DNA of 64,000 nt from Ignavibacteria bacterium UBA2333 (GTDB taxonomy: Bacteria > Bacteroidota > Ignavibacteria > Kapaibacteriales > Kapaibacteriaceae): NCBI GenBank assembly GCA_002344895.1, contig DDUR01000053.1, positions 49,322 through 113,321 of the forward strand, given 5' to 3'. Position 1 is the stretch's first letter, and every line of letters starts with the position of its first letter. The notes beneath the pieces were generated by a model that was not told where the DNA came from, searched no databases, and was given only the letters and a program-made list of their open reading frames with translations. This document shows positions 17,958 to 25,421 of the stretch, in pieces. The position numbers and the translations under genes are program-made.

Positions 17958-19012
17958 GGCTGTGCCTCCTCACGTTCTACATGCTCCAGTTGCCCAAGCC
18001 TGAACCGAAGGTTCACGAGCCAAAAGGCAACGAGTGAGAACGCGAAAAGAGAGAGTGAAAAGATCACTTGTTTTGTTGGATTGAGCGTGTCAGACTTTAA
18101 GCTTAACATCGGACCAGCCGTAGTATCATCGGAAGATCCAGGATGGAGCCCAGGCATCAGTCGCGGAAGAATGAAGAATAGAAAGGGCACCGCAACGCTT
18201 GCAACAATTGCATACACCGCTGAAAGTCGGGCACGTGTCGCTGCGTCGTCAATCGATGACCGCAGGACGAAATATGCGGCATAGATCAGCATCGTTAAAA
18301 AGATCGACGTCTGCTTCGGGTCCCAATTCCAGTATGCGCCCCAGTTGTATTTAGCCCACACAGCGCCCGTAAGCGTTGCTAGAATAGTGTACAATGTGCC
18401 GACGGAAGCTGCTGATGCTGCTAGCCTGTCCGCTTCAGGGCGACGTTTCCGAAGGTAGATGATACTCTCAACCATCGCAACGATGTAGAGCACCAAGGCT
18501 ACCCACGACATCGGAACGTGATAGTACATAATCCGAGCCCGTTCTTCGAGACCGGGGATGTAGGGAAGCGTCAAGAAAGGATCGGATGGACCAATGGCCT
18601 CGGCATGAAAAGCGAGATCACTGTCGAGTCGGCGAACGTGTACGACCGTTGGTCGGCCGCCAATCTCGTCAATGGCAGATTTTACCAGAGACGAAAAGTA
18701 CAGCGTTGCCACATGATCAGTCGTCCGCGCATCATGAACAGTGGCTGAATAGGTTTGTGTCGAATCCGGGACGTTCGAAACGTCTGTTACGGTAACGAGC
18801 ACAGGAACGACGGAATTCGGTTGGGCACGAGCAACGATGATCGCGTCAGTTAAGGTACCTGCCGTAGGTGGTGCCAGGGACAGGACAATCGTACCGATAA
18901 CCGCGACTATTGCCAGGGCCTTCCACCAGGCTGGCCGGCCTCGACGAATCGTAGGCCACATCCCGAGAAGCACGCCGAGAATGGTAGCGGCGAGCATGAG
19001 GAAGAACTTCAT
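17954..19012 (-). CDS. ccmC: cytochrome c maturation protein CcmC (heme transfer)
   Basis: An inner-membrane protein that loads heme onto CcmE. The core (about 155-350) has six helices with the tryptophan-rich motif WGAYWNWDPKQTSIFL and the flanking His of MYYHVPMSWV. Unusually, about 150 residues precede the core: two helices and a periplasmic domain containing VVPVLVTVTDVSNV and TDHVATLYFSSLVKSAIDEIGG, making 352 residues against about 220-250 for typical CcmC. This extension resembles an OB-fold fused to the transporter-like core. A -7 box lies 5 nt before the ATG, so the ccm transcript is probably leaderless. Confidence 0.93.
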   Translation of the reverse strand: MKFFLMLAATILGVLLGMWPTIRRGRPAWWKALAIVAVIGTIVLSLAPPTAGTLTDAIIVARAQPNSVVPVLVTVTDVSNVPDSTQTYSATVHDARTTDHVATLYFSSLVKSAIDEIGGRPTVVHVRRLDSDLAFHAEAIGPSDPFLTLPYIPGLEERARIMYYHVPMSWVALVLYIVAMVESIIYLRKRRPEADRLAASAASVGTLYTILATLTGAVWAKYNWGAYWNWDPKQTSIFLTMLIYAAYFVLRSSIDDAATRARLSAVYAIVASVAVPFLFFILPRLMPGLHPGSSDDTTAGPMLSLKSDTLNPTKQVIFSLSLFAFSLVAFWLVNLRFRLGQLEHVEREEAQP

Positions 19013-19017
19013 GGCAA

Positions 19018-19025
19018 CAAAACTA
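19018..19025 (-). promoter_or_regulatory. -7 box TAGTTTTG of the ccm operon
   Basis: Matches TAnnTTTG with 5 nt (TTGCC) to the ccmC ATG at 19012. It lies just past the stop of the RsbW-like gene, so ccm can be transcribed separately from the upstream signalling operon. Confidence 0.5.
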
Positions 19026-19027
19026 CG

Positions 19028-19471
19028 CTATCGCGCTGACCTGTGCTTCGTCAAGACCAGGGTATTAAACGGAGTACCATTTCCGGAAGGGTGATAGTCA
19101 ATGTCATCCATCACACGTGTCATAATCAAAATACCAAGTCCACCTGCACGCCGATCACGGAAATACGCAGCCATATCTGGGAGACCAGCACAACAGGGAT
19201 CAAATGCGGGCGACATATCGCGAATCTCAACGCGGACGTCAGCGTCCGTTGCCGTAACAGCAACTGTGAAGGTTTTCGATGCGTCGTTCTGAAATGCGTG
19301 ACGAATAAGGTTACTACAGGCTTCGTCCACAGCAAGAACTATCCCCTGCTCTTCAATTTCTGTAAAGCCAAGTCCTACGAGCCGCGCGCGCACAAAATCA
19401 CGAACGTCAGCCAGCCTCTCCGTGGTCGCGGATACCGTAAGAATCGGAATATCATTGTTCGCCGTCGTCAT
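19028..19471 (-). CDS. RsbW/SpoIIAB-like anti-sigma factor serine kinase
   Basis: A small GHKL ATPase of 147 residues. The N box is seen in IVLAVDEACSNLIRHAF and the G1 region in VEIRDMSPAFDP. A later glycine-rich lid (RRAGGLGILIMTRVMDD) replaces the usual GGxGL. Such kinases phosphorylate a STAS partner and bind either that partner or a sigma factor. The gene overlaps the STAS gene by 4 bp, and the SpoIIE-type phosphatase precedes both, giving a complete partner-switching unit. No sigma factor gene is nearby, so the output target is unknown; it may be non-transcriptional. Confidence 0.9.
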   Translation of the reverse strand: MTTANNDIPILTVSATTERLADVRDFVRARLVGLGFTEIEEQGIVLAVDEACSNLIRHAFQNDASKTFTVAVTATDADVRVEIRDMSPAFDPCCAGLPDMAAYFRDRRAGGLGILIMTRVMDDIDYHPSGNGTPFNTLVLTKHRSAR

Positions 19472-19827
19472 GCCGCTGGACCAAAGGCCTCCAATGCTTC
19501 AGGTACCGTCGGATAAATCTCAAAAAGCACCGGAAAACCGAGCAGATCAAAGACAGTAAAGACCTTCGCCTTCATTGCGGCAAGTTTGATGTCTCCGCCA
19601 TCACTGCGAACGCTTTCGATAAAAACCATAAACACGCCGAGTCCAGCACTGGAAATGTATTCGAGTTCGGCGAAATCGACGATGACCTTACGGCATCCCC
19701 CAGAGATTGCCGTCTGCATTGCTTCTTCCAGTCGAGATGCTGTATGTGCGTCAAGATATCCGGCAAGAGAGATGACACAAACGTCACCCGGATGCGAAGT
19801 TGTCGTGAGCGCAAAGTCTTTCGTCAT
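19468..19827 (-). CDS. STAS-domain anti-sigma factor antagonist
   Basis: A 119-residue single STAS domain of the SpoIIAA/RsbV type. The phosphorylatable Ser lies in the conserved loop ELEYISSAGLGVFM, preceded by the KVIVDFAELEY strand. In the unphosphorylated form it should capture the RsbW-like kinase encoded next; phosphorylation would release the kinase's other client. The gene overlaps its neighbours by 4 bp on each side (SpoIIE gene upstream, kinase downstream). Confidence 0.93.
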   Translation of the reverse strand: MTKDFALTTTSHPGDVCVISLAGYLDAHTASRLEEAMQTAISGGCRKVIVDFAELEYISSAGLGVFMVFIESVRSDGGDIKLAAMKAKVFTVFDLLGFPVLFEIYPTVPEALEAFGPAA

Positions 19828-21977
19828 GAAGGTTCCTCGGAAGTCAGGGATCTACGTTTGTCTGCTGTCGCGGTTTCATTCCGTACCACGATGGCTACAA
19901 TGGTGATGTCGTCATGTGGCTCGGCACCCCGGCCATGGTCGTCTAGGACGTGCTGGGTGGCTCGTACGACGTCTGTTGCCGAATCTGAGACAACACGTTG
20001 AACGAGTTCGAGTATGCGTTCTTGCTCGATTTCAACGAGATCAGGGTCTCGTCGTTCGGTTACACCATCAGTCGTCAAAAGGCAGACATCCCCTGGTTCT
20101 ACTGCCAAGACAACGTCCTCAATAGTGCGGTCGAATATATCGGAACCAACAATTCCAATCGCAAGTCCTTGTGGCGCAACGATATCCGTAACACCACCCC
20201 GACGTATCACGGCTGGTGTATGTCCTGCCCGTGCAATTCGTAGATACCGACAATCTTCGTGAAACTCCACGCACATCATGGTGATATAGGTGTGACGCTC
20301 CATCGAACCATGTAGAGTGGCGTTGATCCGCCGTAAAAGATCGGCAGGTCCTGTTGCCATTCGCATTTCTGCGAGTACAACCCCCTTCAACGTTGCCATA
20401 TACAAGGCAGCAGGTACTCCCTTTCCAGCTACGTCGGCAATAATTGCCCCCCAGGTTCCCGATGCAAACTTGATGTAGTCATAGTAGTCTCCCCCGACGT
20501 CCGTTGCTGGAATGGTAACGGCATCAACGTCAACTCGTGTTGACGTTGGAGCCGTACGTGGCAACAACGATGCTTGAATGTCACGGGCGACGTCTATCTC
20601 TTTCTGCATCCGCTCTTTTTCAAAGGCGGCCTCAATGAGACGCGCTTGGTCAAGCGCTACACTGACGGTATCTCCAAAAGCGGTAAGCAGCTTCAGATCA
20701 TCCTGCTCAAATCCAAAGTCCACCGTGCTAAACACAACAAGTGTTCCTGTCCGACGGTGATCGTTCACCAGTGGAACAATGATCATCGACTTCATAACAA
20801 CGGTTGGATCAACAGCAGCAACCTCATCGGATAACGACTCAACTAGATGAGGCTGGTCTGCTGTCGTAATAAGCCGATGAATAGAGCGGTGGTGATGTAA
20901 CGATCTCACGTAGTTCTCGTGGACGAGCTGTGTGGCAACGACATCCACACCCGTCTCCGTATACAACTCACACCATGCTCCATGTGCATGACATACCCGC
21001 ATTGCGTGATCTGTCACACTTGCCAATAAGCTGCTCACGTCGGTCGACTTCGTCATGAGCCGTGTTAACGTTGCAAGGGCATCAACCTCATTTGACCGAC
21101 GATCAACAATTCCGGAATTCGGTAAGGCGGCGATGATGGCAAAGAGTAATCGGATAAAGAACACAAATCCGAAAAGATTGATGACGGCAGGCACAGCACT
21201 ACCAGATCGAATAAAGAGATTCACCGTAGCAGACACGTAGGTTTCGTCACCAAATCCGAACATGATCGACAGTACGATGCTGGCAAAAGCACCACACACC
21301 GTCAGCCATAGGAGGCGAACCTTTCGATCAAGTGTGATCGTGGTTAACCAATTGAGTCTTCTAATGTTCAGGAGCATTATAACGATGCCGGCAAACGTTA
21401 ACGTCGCCGAAACAACCGTTAGCCACTGCGCTGTAACGGAGAGGGCTGATACAAGCCATATACCAAGAATGATAGCTAGTTGGATAAATAAGTAGACCTT
21501 CGTCAGACGATGCCGACGAAGTAAGAGGATACTTGTCAGGAATCCTGCCAGGGCAATCGTAATGGCAAAGGCCCCGATAGCTATAACATTCGAGGATATG
21601 AGTGTCAGGAAGTCTCCAATACGACCCTCATTCACATCATGTGGAATGATCGCTGCCAGGAGTAACAGTGCAAGTGACGCCAGAGTGTAGGTTGTGAGGG
21701 ACCCCGATACCGTTTCGTACGTCAGGTCACTACGGTATCGACCAGCAAAATGAAGAATGGTCACACCAATAATGCTGACAATAATGAAGTCACTGAGGAG
21801 CGTAATCACGAGCTCCATCACCAGTGAATCAGAAACTGCCCGATCACCCAGCAAACACCACAAGCCAACCACAGTCGCGCGGATGACAGCGAATGCGATG
21901 CCTGCCACAACGATGACGGTTTGCATCGTGCGGCGGGATTGGTCGTCTGTCGGCAGTCGTAGTCGTGAACGAAACAT
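19824..21977 (-). CDS. membrane SpoIIE-type serine phosphatase with GAF domain
   Basis: A 717-residue sensor phosphatase that probably dephosphorylates the STAS protein encoded next. Roughly eight transmembrane helices fill residues 20-280. A GAF-like sensor domain follows (about 290-455: ATLTRLMTKSTDVSSLLASV to DQARLIEAAF), then a short coiled linker and a PP2C/SpoIIE domain (about 475-700). The catalytic metal motifs are VGGDYYDY, ADVAGKGVPAALYM, LTTDGVTER and HDDITIVAI. No recognisable -7 box lies immediately upstream of ATG 21977. The signal sensed by the membrane or GAF parts cannot be deduced. Confidence 0.93.
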   Translation of the reverse strand: MFRSRLRLPTDDQSRRTMQTVIVVAGIAFAVIRATVVGLWCLLGDRAVSDSLVMELVITLLSDFIIVSIIGVTILHFAGRYRSDLTYETVSGSLTTYTLASLALLLLAAIIPHDVNEGRIGDFLTLISSNVIAIGAFAITIALAGFLTSILLLRRHRLTKVYLFIQLAIILGIWLVSALSVTAQWLTVVSATLTFAGIVIMLLNIRRLNWLTTITLDRKVRLLWLTVCGAFASIVLSIMFGFGDETYVSATVNLFIRSGSAVPAVINLFGFVFFIRLLFAIIAALPNSGIVDRRSNEVDALATLTRLMTKSTDVSSLLASVTDHAMRVCHAHGAWCELYTETGVDVVATQLVHENYVRSLHHHRSIHRLITTADQPHLVESLSDEVAAVDPTVVMKSMIIVPLVNDHRRTGTLVVFSTVDFGFEQDDLKLLTAFGDTVSVALDQARLIEAAFEKERMQKEIDVARDIQASLLPRTAPTSTRVDVDAVTIPATDVGGDYYDYIKFASGTWGAIIADVAGKGVPAALYMATLKGVVLAEMRMATGPADLLRRINATLHGSMERHTYITMMCVEFHEDCRYLRIARAGHTPAVIRRGGVTDIVAPQGLAIGIVGSDIFDRTIEDVVLAVEPGDVCLLTTDGVTERRDPDLVEIEQERILELVQRVVSDSATDVVRATQHVLDDHGRGAEPHDDITIVAIVVRNETATADKRRSLTSEEPS

Positions 21978-22010
21978 CCTGTCCCCGGAATTCAGGCCGC
22001 CACGTACGTC

Positions 22011-22028
22011 AAACCGTGCCTACGGTTT
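22011..22028 (-). terminator. possible hairpin after the DUF4920 gene
   Basis: A perfect 7-bp stem, AAACCGT with ACGGTTT around a 4-nt loop, lies 8 bases past the stop of the 22036 gene. There is no downstream T-tract, so this is only a weak terminator candidate. Confidence 0.3.
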
Positions 22029-22035
22029 CAACGTG

Positions 22036-22515
22036 TCAATCAAGAAATTTTACACCGCGCGCTGTCATGAGCGGAATTCGTTGGTCACCATCAACTCTTG
22101 TGGTTACCGAATCGGCTCCAATACTTGGTCCCATGGCCTGAGCACTCGCTGCGTCAACAAGCTCTTCATGAATGACGCCCTCCACGATTACCGAGCCCGT
22201 CGCTGAGATCGGAACTGTAAATGCCTCATCCTCAAAGGTCATACGAAGGCGTCGTTGTCCATCCGTGATGCTCATCCAACATCCTTCATCCTGACATACG
22301 AGCGCAATCGTTCCTCGTACAACGATTGTTCGATCCAGATTCTCCTGACGAAGTGCTTCTGTTACCGAGAGGACCGGTCCGTTCTCATTAGGAGATTTGC
22401 CCAATATTCGGTCGTCAGAACACGATACAACGAGCAGGCTAACAAGAACAACGACAATCGTCATCATAGAACTCGATACACGAGCTTTGAAAGGGGCAAA
22501 AGGGGCAGGAAACAT
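22036..22515 (-). CDS. DUF4920-like lipoprotein
   Basis: A 159-residue lipoprotein with lipobox LVVSC, so it is likely anchored to a membrane facing the periplasm. The mature part has a compact beta fold (TIVVRGTIALVCQDEGCWMSI, RRLRMTFEDEAFTVP, GSVIVEGVIHEEL) resembling DUF4920, which is often predicted as an OB-fold. Two Cys in CQDEGCW may form a disulfide or a metal site. The start is uncertain: ATG 22515 supplies the basic residues a signal peptide needs but places the GGGGC motif copy (22493-22506) in the leader as APFAPF; ATG 22467 gives a 143-residue form whose signal has no positive charge. The function is unknown. Confidence 0.75.
   Translation of the reverse strand: MFPAPFAPFKARVSSSMMTIVVVLVSLLVVSCSDDRILGKSPNENGPVLSVTEALRQENLDRTIVVRGTIALVCQDEGCWMSITDGQRRLRMTFEDEAFTVPISATGSVIVEGVIHEELVDAASAQAMGPSIGADSVTTRVDGDQRIPLMTARGVKFLD
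22493..22506 (+). repeat. GGGGC-AAAA-GGGGC motif
   Basis: At the 5' end of the DUF4920 lipoprotein gene, C-rich on its sense strand. Confidence 0.85.
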
Positions 22516-22566
22516 GTCGTGAGGTCAGGGATGATGTGGGAGTCACGTACGAGATCATAACTGCCT

Positions 22567-24435
22567 CTAATCTACGGCAAGTACGACGATCATATCTGAC
22601 TCAGAGTAGACAAATCTCGATGACTTTGGAACGTTAACGTCAACCATCGTTGACCCATTCGTCACTCTTCGATGTCCAATGGCAATTTCTCCTCGCCGCA
22701 ACGCCGAGGCCACTACTGTTGCAAAGTTTACCTCCGTGCCGGTCTTCACATAGACGTATGCCGGCTTGAGGTATAACTCGCTCCCAGCAGCATCGAACAG
22801 GTCTGCAAATACTGCGGAGAGATCAGGATTTTCAGCAACCTGAGTTAACAGCAGCGACGTAATCTTGTTACTGACAATGAAGTCATCGGTTGCAGAGACA
22901 CTTGCTAACTGGCGATTACGATCATCTAACATCTCGGTCACAATGTTAACATGTCGGTCGCCAGATGCCACGATGTCTCTGACGTGTATCAACGTCATGA
23001 GTGTTCGTGCATCCGCTTCTTGCGGATCACTGAGTGTCATATCTGCCAATACGATGACAGAATCATAGGACGTCAGTTGTGCAGCATCAAGAACGGAACG
23101 GTGTGTCGTGTCGGCAATTTTTGCCCGTATCTCAATGTTTTTCGTTGCATCATCTAATTCTTGTACGGCAAGACTATGATCCAAGCGGTCAATAACATCG
23201 ATGGTTGATCCAAAAGCTACATACTGATCGAGTTCATGCATGATAAACGTACCTCGACTATTCCAACCGAGGACAAGGATACGTTCAGGACTGCGCTTCA
23301 CGGCCGGTGACGATACCATAACGGCTTCGTCAATCTCTGGCCGAGGAGTTGTGCGAACAACAACTGTGTCATCATCAGCCGATAGTGCAATAATCTCATC
23401 CCCGTCCTCGATGATCATGTCCATTGGAGGATTGACCATCGGTCCCCTGTTGGGACGTTTGATTCCGAAAACCGTTGAATCCTCAAAGTCAAGGAGTATG
23501 TCGGCAAATGTTTTGCCAACTAGACTATCGATACGTGTGAAATACAACTCGTCACCACCAAAGTCAAGCAGTTCGGTGTAGACCATCGACAGTCCGGGTT
23601 GCCGACATGTCTGTGTGATTATCTGCGAAATCACAAGCTCGTTTGGGATTAATCGAACTCGTTCCCTACCAATGATTGACGCCACTTCAATATTCTTTAC
23701 ATCCTGCATCGTTGCAACGATTGGAGATGTTCCGTGAGGGTCCTTGTGAATAAGCGCTAGAAGAGTCTTCACAACAAATGCGTCCGGATTTTCGTGATCG
23801 TCCGGTGCAATGACGATAATACTCCGCGCTTCCGTTGGCGCAACAATGTCAAGGTCTGTCATATCTAACGGTGATCCACTTCGACAGATCACCTTTGTAC
23901 CCGGTGGAAGTGAGATCCTCTCACGAAGTCTATCCTCCATATCGACCTTGTCTTCGTGAGCAAGTATCACAATACGTGCTTGCTTAACGTTTTCATTTGC
24001 AATTGCAAGCTCCGATACTATTCCATAAATACGTTCACTCCATCCGAGGATTAATGTGTGTTTGGATTCCAGAACCGTACTTCGACCCTTACGAAGTGTT
24101 TCCAGCATATTCGAAAAACCGTTCGTTATGATACCGATGAAGGTTGAGAGTACGATCACTCCAACAAGACTTGCACCTAGGAGAAGTATTCGGTACGTCC
24201 AACCTCCCTCATCATATCCGACACTTGATGGATCGTACATATAGGCAAACACCGTCCATACGATATCAACGACGGACATGTCTTCATTTGGAATGTCTCC
24301 ACTCGAGACCACTGCAACGCTGACGGAGGCCATCACGAGGACCACGACGACACCGAGAACAACCAGTAACGTTGTTGTTCCACGAGCAAAAAGCCCATCA
24401 ATCGAATATCTCAACCTCTGCCGAACCGTCCCCAT
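22567..24435 (-). CDS. CASTOR/POLLUX-type ion channel with RCK domains
   Basis: A 622-residue membrane protein beginning at ATG 24435, preceded by GGAGGA at good spacing. Helices near residues 20-48 and 75-110 surround a short pore region (IVWTVFAYMYDPSSVGYDEGGW). The hallmark of the CASTOR/POLLUX family follows: LRKGRSTVLESKHTLILGWSE leading into a Rossmann-like RCK domain, with a second RCK-like half after RILVLGWNSRGTFIMHELD. Plant relatives are nuclear-envelope cation channels; bacterial ones are poorly studied, and a role in ion homeostasis is inferred. The filter lacks the TVGYG of K+ channels. It lies between tRNA-Thr with its terminator and the DUF4920 lipoprotein gene, all on the minus strand. 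Confidence 0.85.
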   Translation of the reverse strand: MGTVRQRLRYSIDGLFARGTTTLLVVLGVVVVLVMASVSVAVVSSGDIPNEDMSVVDIVWTVFAYMYDPSSVGYDEGGWTYRILLLGASLVGVIVLSTFIGIITNGFSNMLETLRKGRSTVLESKHTLILGWSERIYGIVSELAIANENVKQARIVILAHEDKVDMEDRLRERISLPPGTKVICRSGSPLDMTDLDIVAPTEARSIIVIAPDDHENPDAFVVKTLLALIHKDPHGTSPIVATMQDVKNIEVASIIGRERVRLIPNELVISQIITQTCRQPGLSMVYTELLDFGGDELYFTRIDSLVGKTFADILLDFEDSTVFGIKRPNRGPMVNPPMDMIIEDGDEIIALSADDDTVVVRTTPRPEIDEAVMVSSPAVKRSPERILVLGWNSRGTFIMHELDQYVAFGSTIDVIDRLDHSLAVQELDDATKNIEIRAKIADTTHRSVLDAAQLTSYDSVIVLADMTLSDPQEADARTLMTLIHVRDIVASGDRHVNIVTEMLDDRNRQLASVSATDDFIVSNKITSLLLTQVAENPDLSAVFADLFDAAGSELYLKPAYVYVKTGTEVNFATVVASALRRGEIAIGHRRVTNGSTMVDVNVPKSSRFVYSESDMIVVLAVD

Positions 24436-24480
24436 GTGTCCTCCATCTCGATACATCAACACGAAGTCTACGAAGTAACG

Positions 24481-24516
24481 AAAAAAGCCCCTTGACGCTA
24501 TGACAAGGGGCTTTTT
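24481..24516 (-). terminator. rho-independent terminator of tRNA-Thr
   Basis: An 8-bp GC-rich stem, GCCCCTTG (24487-24494) with CAAGGGGC (24504-24511), around a 9-nt loop. A-rich and T-rich flanks allow it to work in both directions. It lies just past the 3' end of the tRNA on the minus strand and would insulate the channel gene. Confidence 0.9.
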
Positions 24517-24521
24517 GAAAG

Positions 24522-24594
24522 AGCCAACTGCCGGACTTGAACCGGCGACCTGTTCATTACGAATGAACTGCTCTACCAGCTGAGCTAAGTTGGC
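24522..24594 (-). tRNA. tRNA-Thr (anticodon CGU)
   Basis: A 73-nt cloverleaf without an encoded CCA. The acceptor stem is GCCAACT with AGTTGGC, the D arm reads AGCTCAGCTGGTAGAGCA, the anticodon stem GTTCA/TGAAC encloses loop TTCGTAA with anticodon CGT (24559-24561 on the plus strand), and the T arm is CCGG-TTCAAGT-CCGG. CGU reads ACG codons for threonine. Confidence 0.97.
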
Positions 24595-24654
24595 GGCTGG
24601 CCTGCTTGGTTGACCGGCACTATCGTGCCGTCAGATATCGCGAAGCAGAGACCA

Positions 24655-24686
24655 CAAAGTTACGCGGGCGTTGTGAACTACGCAAA
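24655..24686 (-). promoter_or_regulatory. tRNA-Thr promoter (TTTG-N20-TAACTTTG)
   Basis: A -33 TTTG (24683-24686) and a -7 box TAACTTTG (24655-24662), 20 bp apart, match the Bacteroidota consensus in both parts. The leader of about 55 nt contains a 6-bp hairpin, CGGCAC with GTGCCG (24615-24630), before the mature tRNA. Confidence 0.6.
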
Positions 24687-24689
24687 TTG

Positions 24690-25421
24690 TCAGGAATCGC
24701 TGTGGACAAGATTTCGGATCGTTTGAACGTACGTTTCTACGTATTGATCCCACGCACTCCGACGATACTGTGCCACGTAGCGTGGATGTTCAAGATATGT
24801 GACCTGATCCCATTCGCGATGTCTTCGCAGATTACGCTCGACATAGGTCTGGAGTTTACCCTTTCCAAGAATAATTGCAATGCCACGACGAAGCCCAAAG
24901 GACTCTTGTATGGCAACCTGTTCATCTATCCATGGCAAGATGTTTGTGGCAAAACGAGGGTCATCGTAAAAGTTCACGTTTTTACCGTCTCTCAGGAAAC
25001 CAAGAGGACTCAGGGCAGATACATAGACGTCGCGGTAGAAGGGCTCAGGACCACCATAGGACCGTATGACATCGGCGATAAACTGTGCCGATGGCTCAGT
25101 TCTGCCAGTGATGCTTGACGATACGCCGAACAAATCTCGAAGACTGACAGGATCCGTGAATGATAGTCCCGTCAAACCAGCTCCAAGTCGCCCTGGATTA
25201 ATTCCCCAGATACCAATTCGTGGTTTTGTGTCAACGTAGAATCGATGACACACCGACGTAACAACTCGTCGAACCTCCGGAAAAACATACGGGTTCAGAA
25301 CCTCAAAATCTTGAGGAAGTGAACCCGTAAACCGTAGCGACGTTAGATATTCTGCTACAGACGCTCCAAACTCTGGAACGTCAGGCAAAGCCGTACACTC
25401 GTCCGGCTTTTGCGCGGACAT
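24690..25421 (-). CDS. SMUG2-type uracil-DNA glycosylase (DUF4918)
   Basis: Predicted to excise uracil from DNA. The 243-residue protein has the family motif 1 GINPGRLGAGLTGLSFTDP, where the Asn is the expected catalytic-pocket residue, and motif 2 HPRYVAQYRR near the C-terminus. VSALSPLGFL and IILGKGK lie between. This is the SMUG2 subgroup (DUF4918) described from Bacteroidota. ATG 25421 is the first ATG; the frame extends a few codons upstream to a TTG. The start overlaps the end of the M32 carboxypeptidase by 41 bp, so it is the last gene of a queA-M32-SMUG2 operon. Confidence 0.87.
   Translation of the reverse strand: MSAQKPDECTALPDVPEFGASVAEYLTSLRFTGSLPQDFEVLNPYVFPEVRRVVTSVCHRFYVDTKPRIGIWGINPGRLGAGLTGLSFTDPVSLRDLFGVSSSITGRTEPSAQFIADVIRSYGGPEPFYRDVYVSALSPLGFLRDGKNVNFYDDPRFATNILPWIDEQVAIQESFGLRRGIAIILGKGKLQTYVERNLRRHREWDQVTYLEHPRYVAQYRRSAWDQYVETYVQTIRNLVHSDS

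Noticed and set aside
24615..24630. Hairpin in the tRNA-Thr leader as a riboswitch or T-box
   Set aside because: It is a single 6-bp stem without conserved T-box or riboswitch elements, and lies in a removed 5' leader.
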